Shown: positions 21,473 to 33,900 of the stretch, one piece after another
Layout of the letters: each line of letters begins with the position of its first letter
Numbering within the stretch: position 1 is the stretch's first letter
Made by a program: the position numbers and the translations under genes
DNA from: Arbacia lixula
Taxonomy: Eukaryota; Echinodermata; Echinoidea; Arbacioida; Arbaciidae
DNA: 64,000 nt
Assembly (NCBI GenBank): GCA_963669155.1
Contig: OZ022585.1
Location: 9,675,525-9,739,524, forward strand
Direction of reading: 5' to 3'
Notes under the pieces: model-generated
The model's database searches: none
Told to the model about the DNA's origin: nothing
What the model saw: only the letters and a program-made list of their open reading frames with translations

Positions 21473-23926
21473 GTTAGTATCCATCGAAGACCGTAGAGCG
21501 CTGTGAAACAGCGCAAGATTGATTACCCTCTCGTATTTTCACACAAGGAAGTGTAGTACGCCATGGGGTGATACCGCCGCCATTTTAGTAGCGCGCTGGC
21601 TGCATGGCAGAATGCACTGCGCGTATAATTAGAGAATAACACGAAAATGATGGGTGAATCCAGGAATATTTCTAAAAATGTATATGCTACCATGTATGAA
21701 CTGATCCGTCACCCCACCTCTCATTTTTCACCCTTTTGCTGTCACACATCCAGGCCTATACTTGTTTACACCTGCAATGTTGTAAAAAATAGACGACGTA
21801 GCCACAATTGTCCACGTTGATATTTGCTTGCATCCTTTTTTCTTTTCTTTTCTTTTCCATAAAGAAAACATATGTGTATAATATCATTTTACAGTTCATT
21901 ATGTATTTCTCATACCTCGAAAGGGGTCGACAGAAATAATAAATAAACTTAAAACTTCATCTGGGAACTTGCTTACCAAAATGGCGCCCATGTCGTACTA
22001 CAGCATTTTCGGAGAGTATATATATATATTTGTACCTTTGCGCAGTGCGCACACACTTTGACGGGGTGAAGACATCAGAGTCGCCATGAGAGTAGGGATT
22101 TGTGTTAGGGCAATTGTCACACAGAAACGATTTGCTGCCACTGCTTTACCATAATGACAACCGCACTGGGCCTTTACCATGTTTGCAGGGAGTGTCTCCA
22201 CTCTTACAAAGCAGCCGACTGCCATGGCTCTGTACAACCGGTAATTTTCGCGCTACATTTATTTCCGTGCTGTATTGTTTTGTAGACAAGTCTTTTTTGT
22301 ACGTGAAAACTAATATCCCGTGAGTATGTTGTAGGTGTGCTGTGCCATGAAAATTTACTCGCATGAGAATTACCAGTTTAACAGTACATGGAGATTGCTA
22401 CGTGAAGCAAGTTTCTTGCGTTACCATGACAGGAAACAAGCACCAACAAAGTACAAGTGGTAAGAGGCAGTAGGAAAAATGTTTCCGTGTGAACGGAGCA
22501 GAGTGTGGGTGGGCCGAGGCAGGGAAAAATGGTTCACGAAGTAAGGTTGATAATTGCCTGGCATCATAAGACAACTCCCTCATCATCTCTGAAGACCCAT
22601 GATATTTTTGAATAAAGCTTTGTGTAAGACTTGTATGGAGATGATGTTGCAATATGTATTCTACTTTACCTATGTAGTCTCACAGGTTTTTTCTTAATCT
22701 TTTTTTTTTCATAAGTCATATTTGTTACAGTTATGTACATAAATGCAAATATGATTTATTCATTTGAAATGATTGTACATGTATACCTGCACTGTAGACT
22801 GAATGATACAAGTATCTGGATTTTCGTATTCAGTGTGTTTTTTAAATTAATAAACCACATTGAATCCAATTGATTTAAAGTCCATTGAACATTGGCAAGC
22901 TATATATACTGTATGTGGCATATACAGTACAGTAAAATAATATCATCTCTATGTAAGTACATGGGACACTCAAATGACTTGACCTAAATTTATGCCGATA
23001 CCAATGAGATGTGAAGTTATTTCATGACATCTTTATGTATACATGCATTAGCCTTGCAACACATGCTACGAGAGGAAGCTGGCTTCAAAGATTGCATTTA
23101 CTTGGACATGGATAATTTTCACACATGTTATGTGGAACATACATGTGCATTAGTATATGTTTTTTTAGTTCACGTCTTTACGATGTTTTTGATATGGGGA
23201 TTGGCATGGAAGGTGTGTGTGTGTGGGGGGGGGGGGGGGAGGGGGGTCAGGAAGAGCAACACGCTCCAGTACCCACGTAGAGCACAAACACCTATTGTTC
23301 CCAGACCCATGTCTGCTGAATAGGGTGACTCACACGCACCCCTCTCTACCCCCATTCATTCAGCGCGGCACTATTGTGGGCGTTTGGTAATTCTTCCATT
23401 TTCTTTTCAGTTTGTTTTCTCTCTCTCTCTCTGTCTCTCTCTGTCTCTCTCTCTATCTCTCTGTCTCTCTCCCTGTCTCTCTCTCTCTCTTGCTGTCTTC
23501 GCTCTAAAGCTAAGCAAACTTTACGGTCCCATGCCCTCTTGCAGGACTTCAAAATATGTCCAGACTGACTGGCCACCACTGAAAAGCAAAGATGCCCTAA
23601 AACCGCAAAGCAAAGCGCTACAACTTGTTTTCCCCTAGACAGTTCTCTCTCTCCCCTCCCCCCCTCTCTCTCTCACTCTTTCTCTCCCTGTGTTTTTCTC
23701 TTCTCTTCTCTTCTCGTCTCCCTCTCACTTTCTCTCTCTTCTCTCTCCCTCTCCTCCTTCCTTCTCTTCTCATTTCCTCCTCTTACCATTCTTCTCCCTC
23801 TCTCTCTCACACTCCATTTCATGGTAACAGTAACTAGTAAACAAACCTGATTATTTTTCTATTTCTGGCACAGGAACTCATGAATAGAACCAATTTTAGC
23901 TCTTTATCCCAATAAAACGTCCCCAC

Positions 23927-23970
<44 letters not shown>

Positions 23971-24679
23971 TATTTTATTATTCAACTCACTCCCCCATTC
24001 CCTCTCTCTCTCCTTCTGTTCTCCCTTGCTGTATTTATCAAAAACATGTCTATTTCTCCCCAAACCCCAATCTGAAAAAAGTCTGAAACCAGCATAACAA
24101 AAATCCCCCCTCTCCCTTTCAGCCCCCCCCCCCCTCTCTGATTTGACATTTGAACAAGTGCCTATTTAAACTTGTTTACTCCGACATTTTGACGTCATCA
24201 GAGTTATGCTCCAAATGGTGGTTGAGCTCATAAAAAAGTTTTTTTGAGAGGAGAAACAGTACAGAAGCATGCAATTTCCTGTATTCAAACATCAAAATAA
24301 CGATTGTACTTACACCATATACTGAGAAAATATATCAAATTCGAGAGAATGATGGAAAATAAATATCCATAATGCTGTGGATCTATACTTACAGCTATCC
24401 ATCAACAAATTCATCTCTGTCTCTCTATATTTTTTATTAACCTATATGTCCAGATATATTGGACAGAACAAAATCGACACTACATTGCCTAGAGCTCTTT
24501 TGTAGACTGTACAAACTAAATTAGTCAGTCAATAAGTGTGACTGACATGTATATAGAGCCTAGCTCCTCCTTATGTAGTGCAGGGCATGGATGGTGAGTA
24601 AGATTCTAGTCTACTCTACCAGACTTGCATTTTCAGATAGTGCCGGCAGCACACGAGGAGGAAAAAGCACTCAACACCT
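21473..24679 (+). other. Intron 2, first part: no gene seen, microsatellites
   Basis: No coding exon is recognised. The stretch holds poly-G (23,225-23,248), CT repeats (23,414-23,492), a long pyrimidine tract (23,640-23,815) and CT repeats (23,931-23,967). ORFs here come from dinucleotide repeats or are isolated and unlike any family. Confidence 0.7.
23414..23967. repeat. CT/pyrimidine microsatellite cluster
   Basis: Three CT-rich tracts separated by short unique sequence. They encode only SLSLSL-type or ERER-type peptides in any frame, so they are not genes. Confidence 0.95.
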
Positions 24680-24830
24680 CAGGGCCCTGTTGCATAAAAC
24701 TTACCATCGATAGTAATTATCCTATCAATGGCAAATTCTATGGAAACCTTGAGTTTGATTGGCTGTCGAACGATGCTACCATTGATGACAGAGTTACCAT
24801 TAATAGTACGTTTTATGCAACAGGGCCCTG
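24680..24830. mobile_element. Short MITE with TIR cagggccctgttgcataaaa
   Basis: Left end cagggccctgttgcataaaa and its complement at 24,811-24,830 flank about 110 bp that itself contains short inverted blocks (accatcgat / accattgatg). A target duplication is not clear. This is a compact non-autonomous element in intron 2. Confidence 0.8.
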
Positions 24831-25460
24831 GAGTCTAGAATCCTAGACTACGCTGAAGAATGCAGGGGAGTGAAACACCTGGAAAGAGGAGAAACAGCTG
24901 ACCCAGGTTGACCCCTAATTCTCACCTGAGACTGTCCCAAGAATGCTGTCTGTCACAGCAGCCCCCCCTCAACCCCCGCCCCCCCCCCCACACCAAAATC
25001 ATAAATTAAGTCAAAACTGATTCAGTGGTGGAACGTCCATGAAAATTGATGATGACAAGAATTTCGTACCTGTGGCAGTGGCTGTCAGTTTCATGCATAA
25101 CTCCCACAAATTTGCGGAGATACTTTCAAGACACTATCAAATATTTGGAGTTGGGAGGAAATATATCTTTTTTTTTCCGGGATCCACGATGTGGTTTACA
25201 TTCTCAGTCTTATTTACATGCAGTCCTCAATCAGTGGACCTCCCTTCTCTTAACTCCTCTGATGTTAAAAAAAAAATGATATTAAGAAACACAAACATAA
25301 ATATTCATAACATGAAATGTGACCACTGTTTGAATCAAGCCATTTCAGCGCCACTATGAAACCGTGTACGCAATATTCTACGAAAACTCAAAATGCTGCA
25401 CTATTAATACATGGGTATGGAAAAACATGTAACTTCCAACTAAGATATGTCTGTTGCACC

Positions 25461-25700
25461 ACAAATTGTCGTCCCTGCACAAATTGTCGTCGGCGTCAAT
25501 TTGTGCAAAATTTGACAAAACCTGACACCACAAATTGTCGTCCCCTGCACAAATTGTCGTCGGCGTCAATTTGTGCTGCAGGTGATGTTCCCATTTTTCA
25601 TCCTCACGGACGACAATTTGTGCAGGCAAACTGATAGCTCGTTGCACAAATTGTCACCCCTTGCACAAATTGTCACCCCTTGCACAAATTGTCACCAGTC
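25461..25700. repeat. CACAAATTGTCGTC inverted motif array, left tip
   Basis: About eight copies of CACAAATTGTC in both orientations, several arranged as head-to-head palindromes (cacaaattgtcgtcggcg then tcaatttgtg). The matching array is at 30,745-30,890 in inverse order. Confidence 0.9.
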
Positions 25701-25750
25701 CCTGTCTTCAAAATATTGCCATGTGTGGTTGTGCCTGTGATGTGTACGTA

Positions 25751-25754
<4 letters not shown>

Positions 25755-25789
<35 letters not shown>

Positions 25790-25864
25790 TGTGTGTGTGC
25801 GTATGTATGTGAGTGTGTGTGTGTATGTGTGTGTGGGCGGGTGGGTGTGTGTGTGTATGTGTGT

Positions 25865-25907
<43 letters not shown>

Positions 25908-26150
25908 TGTGTGTTGCGCGCGTGCTGGCCATGCTGGCGTATGGGCTAGGTTGTTTGCGTGTGCGTGTGTTAGCGATGAGTGTTGAGCTGGTATGTATGT
26001 GTACGTGATGGGGATGTTGAGGTGGGTTTGTGCAATATATGTGTGCGTAACTGTGCAAGTACGGAATATTACGTGTGGGTGCATGGTGATGGTGGTGGTT
26101 GTGTGATTGTGTGTGTGTGTGGGGGGGGGGGGGGCGAGCGCGCGTGTATG
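25755..26150. repeat. (GT)n microsatellite
   Basis: Long imperfect GT array with ATGT and GCGT variants and a terminal G run. Open frames through it (CVCVCV, or HTHTHT on the other strand) are compositional. Confidence 0.97.
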
Positions 26151-28395
26151 TGTACATTGTGTAGATGTGAAGTCGTGTATTTGTGTTGAGGAATTACCCA
26201 ATGGGTTTTGCATCGCCCTCTGTTTCATTGTTCTATAAATATAATAACAATTACACAGTGACGATGGTCATCGGGGTTACTATATTGGTGTGATTACAAA
26301 AAAGAAATGTCATGATAGTGAATGGAATTATAAACAAATATCAAAATATGATCACCCTTACGATCGTGCCAATAAGGCAAAATGAAAATAATTGACAATG
26401 CTCTAGAGTAAAGACAGCGAGTCAGTTAAAGTCAAATTTCATTATCTCCTTCTAGGAATAATACGAAAGCAGGGGAAACAGTTTATGAATTGTTTATTCT
26501 GGTATTGCCCCACTTTTATGTGTTAGAACTCAAAACTTGACTGTGTTAACTGTCTTTATTCTCTTAGAGCAGTATTTGTGTTAACTGAACGTACACCACA
26601 CACACACACATACACAAAAACACACACGCACACCACCATACAAACAGACATCCACACCCATACACTTACCAACCCACACTAGTGGAGTGGATAAGGTGAA
26701 TAATTGTGCACTTTTGTGTACAAGCACCAAATTTGGCACACATGTTCAAAATCATATTTCGGACAATATTAGATATAGAGGTATCTCAAAATGTTTTCAG
26801 GGACACCTTGGTGCAGCCCCCAAATTGCCCCAGGGGCACTTATATGTTATTAACTTCTTTTCGAAAACGCACGGCCGGACTTGAAAAAAAAAACCTTGAT
26901 AGGAATCATCCTTAGGCAATAGGTACCTTACCTCTTTTCAAATGTGTGGTCGTAAATGGCAAGAAGGCCGGGGGACAGCCCCCAAACTCCCCTGGGGGCA
27001 TTTTTATCTTATTTTGGGACATTTTCTCAAGAATAAATAACTGTATTTTAACCAAACTAGATAGGAATCATCCTGTGGTAATAGGGAACATTAGGTGTTA
27101 GATTTGGGGTGCACAAGTGGCAAGGGGCTGGGGAAGGGGGGGGGGTATTCCCCAAAACGCCCCAGGGGGGAGTTTTCTTTTATTTTTCTAATACTTTTTC
27201 TCAAGAATAAATAACTGGAACCACCCTTAGGTATTAGGGACCTTAAGTTGTTAGAATGGGGGGGGGGGGGGGGGGGGGCAAATGCTCCCAGGGGGCAAAG
27301 TCCAGTGGTTTTGTTACCTTTTCGCAAAGGTACATGACTGTCTTTTAACCAAGTTGAAAGAAGTCACCTCGGGCCTAATTAGGTTGTAAAAAGTGGATAC
27401 ATATCTAAAAATGAATGTTAGATTTCATCAAAACTCGACAGATTATTCTGAGGCAATGGGAAAATTTGTTACAAATGGGGATCCCATCTGTCATGAACTA
27501 GCCACCCTCCCCCTTCTCCCTCGCCCACCACCTCAGAAATGCGCCTTGCGGTCCAAAATGTTAAGAAGAAAGGAGTGTTTTCTCAAATTTATCCAAACTG
27601 TGCAGTAACCAAGGATAATCTAACATACACATGTAGTCGCGTACTCATCTGATGAGGGGACAAGGAGGCCCCCCCCCCCCACCCTCGAAATTAATATAGC
27701 GCCTTACATGTCAATTACTATCTTGTTTTCATGGGGGGGGGGGGGACTTCGTTCCCTCCCTCAGTGCATGTCTTAACTTTTTTCTTTCGTCCTGCTAACT
27801 TTTTTCGACAAGCACCACATTTTGAACATATGTTTAAAATACTATCTGGAATGATATGAGATATCGTTTTGAGGCATTTAAAAATGTTATCAATTTCGCC
27901 ATCCTTCAGTATCATGACATAATAATACTTATAAATGTTTTAAGACTCTTTATAACCATATATAAGATAGTTAGCAGTGAACATGGTGAAAGAACAATCG
28001 GTAATGCTCAGAATATGAAAGAACAGTGATGCAATTATTATTTCCATAGAAAATAACTATAATGGAAAATATAAACAAATTAAATGTAGTCAATCAGTTT
28101 TCAAGATGGCCATTACAATTTGAATAAACAAAACACAAATTGTCACATCACTCAATGGTGCATGATAGTTGATTGTGAAAAGGCTAGATAGAATAGAAAT
28201 CCGTAAAAAAATCAGTGTCAATGGGAAGATAAAATTGATGCGCTAATTACTTAACTAAGAAACATAATGTTTGCTACATTAAGTGATGTAAATAAATGCT
28301 CTTTATTTATCTATTTTTTGGATAGATTCATGGTGACATTCTTTTCACACAATGCAATGTCATGTTCCTCTTCAGGAGCTGCTCATTCCATCATC

Positions 28396-28477
28396 TGTAT
28401 AAACTCTTGGTCCATCGCCTTTCCATGGACCGTCCCACGTGATAGGGTCCATGGTATGGCGGTAGACCAAGAGTTCT
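28396..28477. mobile_element. Hairpin MITE at the palindrome centre
   Basis: aactcttggtcca followed by cgcctttccatggacc is mirrored by ggtccatggtatggcg then tagaccaagagtt. The arms of about 35 bp leave a loop of about 10 bp. It sits near the midpoint of the 5.4-kb palindrome and may be a separate tiny insertion or the original fold-point. Confidence 0.7.
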
Positions 28478-30008
28478 GACAGAAATTTCCAGCCATTATG
28501 GATATAGCCACCAGTTCTGAGGCCTCAAAAACTACAAAGCTATAAACATTGTTTTGGTAGCTAATTTAGACGCCTACTTGAAAAATGGCGTCTCAAGGAC
28601 ATATGTTTAAGCGTCTCTATATCTAATTTTGTTTAGTTCATAATCATGAACCTATGTACCAAATTTGATGCTTGTAGGTAAAAGTGGAACAGAATAAAGC
28701 TAAATACATGGCTTTGGCAGTCATTTTGGACTCAATCTTTGATCCTCCTTGTCTCCTCCTCAGATGTGTACGTTAGATTATCCTTGTTTACTGTGCAGTT
28801 TGGATACATTCGAGAAAATATTCCGTTTTTCTTGAAATAATGGACCGCAAGGCGCATTTCTGAGGTGGTGGGGGAGGGGCTGTGCTGTCAGATGGGGTAC
28901 AATTGTCTGAGAATAATCTGTGGAGCTTTGATAAAATCCAACATTCATTTGTTACCATAAGTCCACTTTTTAGAGGTGACTTCTTTGAAGTTTGATTAAA
29001 ATCGAGTCATTTACCTTTGAGTAAAAAGGAAAACATAAGTGGAATTTACCCCCTTGGGGAAATTTGGGGCTAGCCCCCCCCCCCCCCCGTCCCTTGCCAC
29101 TTGCATACCACCATTTTAAGAACTTAAGGTCCCTTATACCTAAGGATGGTTCCTATCAAGTTTGGTTAAAAAGTTATTCATTCTTCTGAAAAAGTAGAAA
29201 AATAAGAAGAAGTTGCCCCATGGGGGCATCGTTTTTTTTCTCTCTCACTCCTTTTTTTCTTTGGGGCGGGGGGGGGGGGGGGGCTACCCCTCCCGGCACC
29301 TTGCGATTTGTGCCCCCCCCCCATTCTAACAACTTAAGGTCCCTAATACCTAAGGATGATTCTAGTTATTTATTCTTGAAAAAGTATTTAAAAAAAAAGA
29401 AAGTTTCCCCCGCCGCGTTTTGGGGGCTACCCCCCCCCCCTTCCCCAGCCACTTGCTTCTTGTTGTATCCCAAGTTTAACAATTAAAGTTTGCTATTACC
29501 TAAGGATGATTCCTATTAAGTTTGATTAAAATAAAGTTATTTTTTCTTGAGGAAATGTCCTAAAACAAGAGAAAAATGCCCCCGGGGGCGTTTGGGGGCT
29601 ATCCACCGGCCCCCTTGCCCCTTATGACCACACATTTTAACAAGGTAAGGTCCCTATTATCCAAGGATGATTCGTATCAATTTCAAAGTATCAAAGTCAG
29701 GGCGTGCGTTTTCAAAAAGAAGTAAAAATAACAAATGAGGGCCCCTAGGACACTTTGGTGGCTGCTCCCAGGCGCCCCTAAAAATGCCTCTATATCTAAT
29801 ATTGTTCCAAATATGATTTTGAACATGTGTGCCAAATCTGGTGCTGGTAGACAAAAGTGCACAATTCACCTCATATTTGTTGCTTAACCGCCCCACTATA
29901 TGACTGATTCACACAATTCTAGTCGACTAAATGGGGACTATTTCGGGCACAATACACACAAACCTTGATTCAATCCGTTGACCGCTACCCCATAACCCCC
30001 CCCCCCCC

Positions 30009-30009
<1 letters not shown>

Positions 30010-30057
<48 letters not shown>

Positions 30058-30605
30058 GATACACACACACTCACACATGCACGCACACACACACACACTC
30101 ACACACACGCACACACACACAATCACACACACATGCACGCACACACACACAGTCTCACACACACGCACATACACATACTTTTTTTTTGTTTTGTTTTTCA
30201 GAAATTTTTATTCAATTCCATTCAAATTATACATGACAAAAAAAAAAATAAACCGCAATTCCACTTGGTATTGCGGTTACAAATTAACAAAAAGTTACAA
30301 ATTTGATCACATTATTTGATCACAATAACAAAAATATATTATTTTCTTTGTACCATTGTCACAAAGTGAATTAACTTAGATAATTCATATATGTTTTACA
30401 TTTTAAATTAATATGAACACATACACCCGCACACACACACTCACACACACATGCACGCACACACACTCACTCTCACACACACGCACACACACACCCGCAC
30501 GCACACACTCACACACACACCCACTCACGCACACACTCACACATGCACGCGCGCAAACACACACACTCACGCACACACGTACACACACACACACACACAC
30601 AACGT
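30010..30605. repeat. (AC)n microsatellite, split by a retroposon
   Basis: AC-rich array at 30,010-30,178 and 30,417-30,605, interrupted by the insertion at 30,179-30,416. It is the counterpart of the GT array at 25,755-26,150. Confidence 0.95.
30179..30416 (-). mobile_element. Short retroposed fragment with 8-bp target duplication
   Basis: Sequence unlike the surrounding AC repeat begins with a poly-T-rich end at 30,179 (a poly-A tail on the minus strand) and is flanked by acacatac at 30,171-30,178 and 30,417-30,424. This is the structure of a truncated LINE or a SINE inserted by target-primed reverse transcription. It contains a short hairpin (aaccgcaatt / attgcggtt). Source family not identified. 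Confidence 0.75.
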
Positions 30606-30904
30606 GACCTTTTATTTTGGTTTGTGTGCACTTGAGTTATGTGTTGGTTTTCATGTATTATGTTTGTCAGGAATTATTATATTAACAAAAATGTAAGCCC
30701 CTAATGGCCTTGAAGGCTTCAACGTCATATTGAATGTGTTTCGAGGGGGACGACAATTTGTGGTGTCAGCCCCCTGCACAAATTGTCGTCGACGTCAATT
30801 TGTGCAGGGACGACAATTTGTGGTGTCAGGGTTCTGCACAAATTGTCGTCGACGTCAATTTGTGCAGGGACGACAATTTGTGGTGCAACATATGTCATTA
30901 AATT

Positions 30905-33900
30905 TCAGACAAAAAACAAGTGTAATAGACAGGAGTGTAAAACAAGAAATATCAAGGGGGAATTTCGAACTCAATCCTACGGTAATTAGATGGTATCAGG
31001 CCCTGCAAAGCATCTGAACTGGTGATAATGAGCATACATATAAATAAAACCAAAAACCAAAAACAATTCCCTTGTCATACAAATGGGGCAGTGTTACAAT
31101 CTGTCATACAAACTCACTGATCCATGGCTTGCAATCTCTCACAAAATTACACAGGGGCTTTGGGTGAAATTAAGCCCCTCCCCCTCTCCCCCCAGACTCA
31201 AAGCAAACAGAGCCCCCACAAATACCATAAGAGCCCCCCAAGGGTACAATGCAAAACATATTTTAGTTTGTTCCTGGCATAAGGCTTGTTAGTAACCTTA
31301 ACAAATCTATATTTCCCCTCACTGCTAACCATGCACTCTCTTGGGATGTGATATCAGTCAGGCTAGAGGAGGGAGACCTACATGTACATAGATAGAGATT
31401 TATGGTACACCCTGAGCTGGTTTCTATCTCCCCCCCCTTCCCCACCCCTCCCCTCCCGCCACCCCCTCCCCCTGCGAGCCATGTTTTTATGAGGGAGGGC
31501 TCCCTGACTATGTACCTGTATCTTCACAGCTGAAGCGGTTGATATCAAATGGCACAGGCATCAAACATCAGCTCAATCTTCATTACAATTTTTGGGTGCA
31601 TCTTGCAGTTTATCTCGTACCCTGCCCCCCCCCCCCCCCATCCCCCTCTCAGTATCCCACTCCCTTTAGACTATTTTTCAATTTGAGTGAAAAAAATGTT
31701 GGATTAAATGTATGTCCATTTTGTGTCCCATTTTTTAAATGAAGTACTAGCATCCGTATTCCTGTTACCTCTTTTATTGTAAGGTGTTTGTTTCTTTCTG
31801 TTCTCTTCCATTCTCCAAGTTTTCATTGTTTGCTTTTCTTTCATTCCCATTCCTTCCCTTCCATTTCTAATTTTTTATATCCTCCCATCTTTCTTTATGT
31901 ATCCTCTCCCAAGCCTAGCTAGCCCCTCCCTCCTCTTCTCTCTCCCCTATATGGACATTTCTTCCAGAGAAGAATCTCATGTTTACCGCTCAATAATCAC
32001 CATCTATAAGGGATGAAATATGGTTACCATGGAATGCAGTGTTTATTTGGGAAGGGGTGAGATGGGTTGGTTCAACAGCTACCCTGTTTTGCCCATTCAT
32101 GGCACAGTCCACTAGTGGATACCAGAGGCACTAATCTCCACACACAAACCTTTTTAGGGTCGTTTTCATGAGCCCAATGTGGCGAAATACCTAGCTAGTT
32201 CTGATCGGGATAGCCTAGCCAGATCATGAAATAGGAAGCTATATGGTCGAGAAAATTTCCCAAGAAATCTAGGGCTAGATGACCAAAAGGCTTGCTATTT
32301 CATGTAGCGTCTTCATTAGCCTGAAACTTTCTCGACCCCAGCATGCATCAGCGCGCACTGAGGCATTGTTTACATTAGATTTTTATACGTGCGTGAATGC
32401 GAGCTCACAACCGAATCCGTGTGGCCGGGGCCTACTTCCGTCGCACACTACGCATGCGCGAACATCAGGGAAATATCCCGAACGAGCTTACATATCCTGA
32501 GTTTCGAGCTAATGAAGACACAATTGCAACTTCAGGCTAGTTCCCCGGATCAGCAAACTAGCTCACTATTTTGTCTGATCGGGCTAATGAAGAAGCACCT
32601 TCTGTCTGTCATCATCGATCAAAGAGTTTGAAATGCAGAGGCTACTTCCCCTGTATGTTGTACAGACTTTTAAACAACTTATGTGCTGGACTTATTGGAC
32701 AGATTTTTAAAATCTTTGTTTGATTTGGACCCATCAATGTCAGGTACTGGCACACGACTTGTTTCAAGATGATGAAGTTTACAGCTCGAGTCCCTTTGGG
32801 GTCTTGAGGGGAAGCTAAGGAATTCTGTAATGGAAGTATTCATTCAAATGCATGACTTATCAAATTACTGTTCTCCTCCATATTATGGAGCATCAAAGAA
32901 AGTCAGACATTGTCAAATTGGAGGGGTGCCAAGAAATGGACAGCGCTCAAAGAAAATAGCATCTTTTGGACTTACAAGGTGAGGGAGGGGTAGCAGTGGG
33001 AATACAAACAACCATTTGACTGGTTATTACAGGGTTCAAATTTTGTTAACTTTCAATGATCTTAAAATTCTGACCTAATTCCACCCTGGAATTCTCATAT
33101 CAAACAAGAGTAGAACTCATGGTCATTGCGGAATGGTAGTCCACTGCTTACGGGTCTCATACAGTCTTCACCGCTCCCATCTACCCCTTCACTTTAACAT
33201 AAAGGTGAGATGTGGCTCGGCAGGTAAAGCTGATAGGCATCGTGCAGGCATGCTCTACAGTATGACACAGATGGCTATTGAGTTCATGTTTCTGTCTAGC
33301 AACGGCTCACAATACCAACAAATAAGACTGTAGATGGCAGGACAACTCTCACTGGCGCATCTCTGAGACATGATGAAGGGGGCTACACTAGCTTCCTCTC
33401 AAGTGAGATATAAACTATTGACCTCGGGTGTGTTTCACCAAGCTGTTCTTAACGCATTACTGGTCATCTTTTCTCATGCAAAATGAGATTCTGAATGATT
33501 TGGATTCCCATCAGCTAAAGTTGAATTCTGATCTTTATTAATTGTTGTTTTTAACAAGTGTCTGAATACAGAGTTTATGCTTTGTCACATTTCATTAGGA
33601 TTGTTGGAAATTAACTACCACTATGTTTAATCAGGAACAGAATGGGGTATCAAAGTTAGCACAAGAAATGGTCACCAGTTGTGTTTTTAAAAAGTCATTC
33701 GTAGCTTACAAACATCTTGGTGAAACACCCCCCCAGACATCTACCAGTACTTTGCCTGGTTTGTAAAAAAGAATTACACAGGGCCTAAGGGTGATTTAGC
33801 CCCTGTAAGACAAAAAAAGAGCCCCCACGAATAACGAGAGCGCCCCTGTGAAAAAGAAATCCTTGGAGAGGATAAAGCCGAACATTGCTCAGGGTGTCCT

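Larger units (their letters stand above)
25440..30900. mobile_element. 5.4-kb palindromic element with about 2.4-kb arms
   Basis: The left arm (25,440-27,920) is matched in reverse complement by 28,560-30,900. Tips carry inverted arrays of CACAAATTGTCGTC with a shared edge TTGCACCACAAATTGTCGTC. Next come GT repeats (left) against AC repeats (right). Then a shared block recurs, including aattgtgcacttttgt and ttggcacacatgttcaaaat, followed by G/C-run units with aaggatgattcctatcaag. Similarity persists inward to the centre near 28,200. The arms contain no transposase. It looks like a foldback-type element or an inverted duplication. Confidence 0.75.

Noticed and set aside
23346-23837. ORFs rich in SLSL or ERER
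   Set aside because: Translation of CT microsatellites.
25692-26228. Long HTHTHT and CVCVCV ORFs at GT/AC repeats (also 29,938-30,607)
   Set aside because: Produced by dinucleotide microsatellites in every frame, with no other protein features.
32279-32631. Overlapping ORFs in a GC-richer patch as a gene
   Set aside because: No splice-compatible frame with the Ig gene and no motif. The patch more likely belongs to an unidentified repeat.
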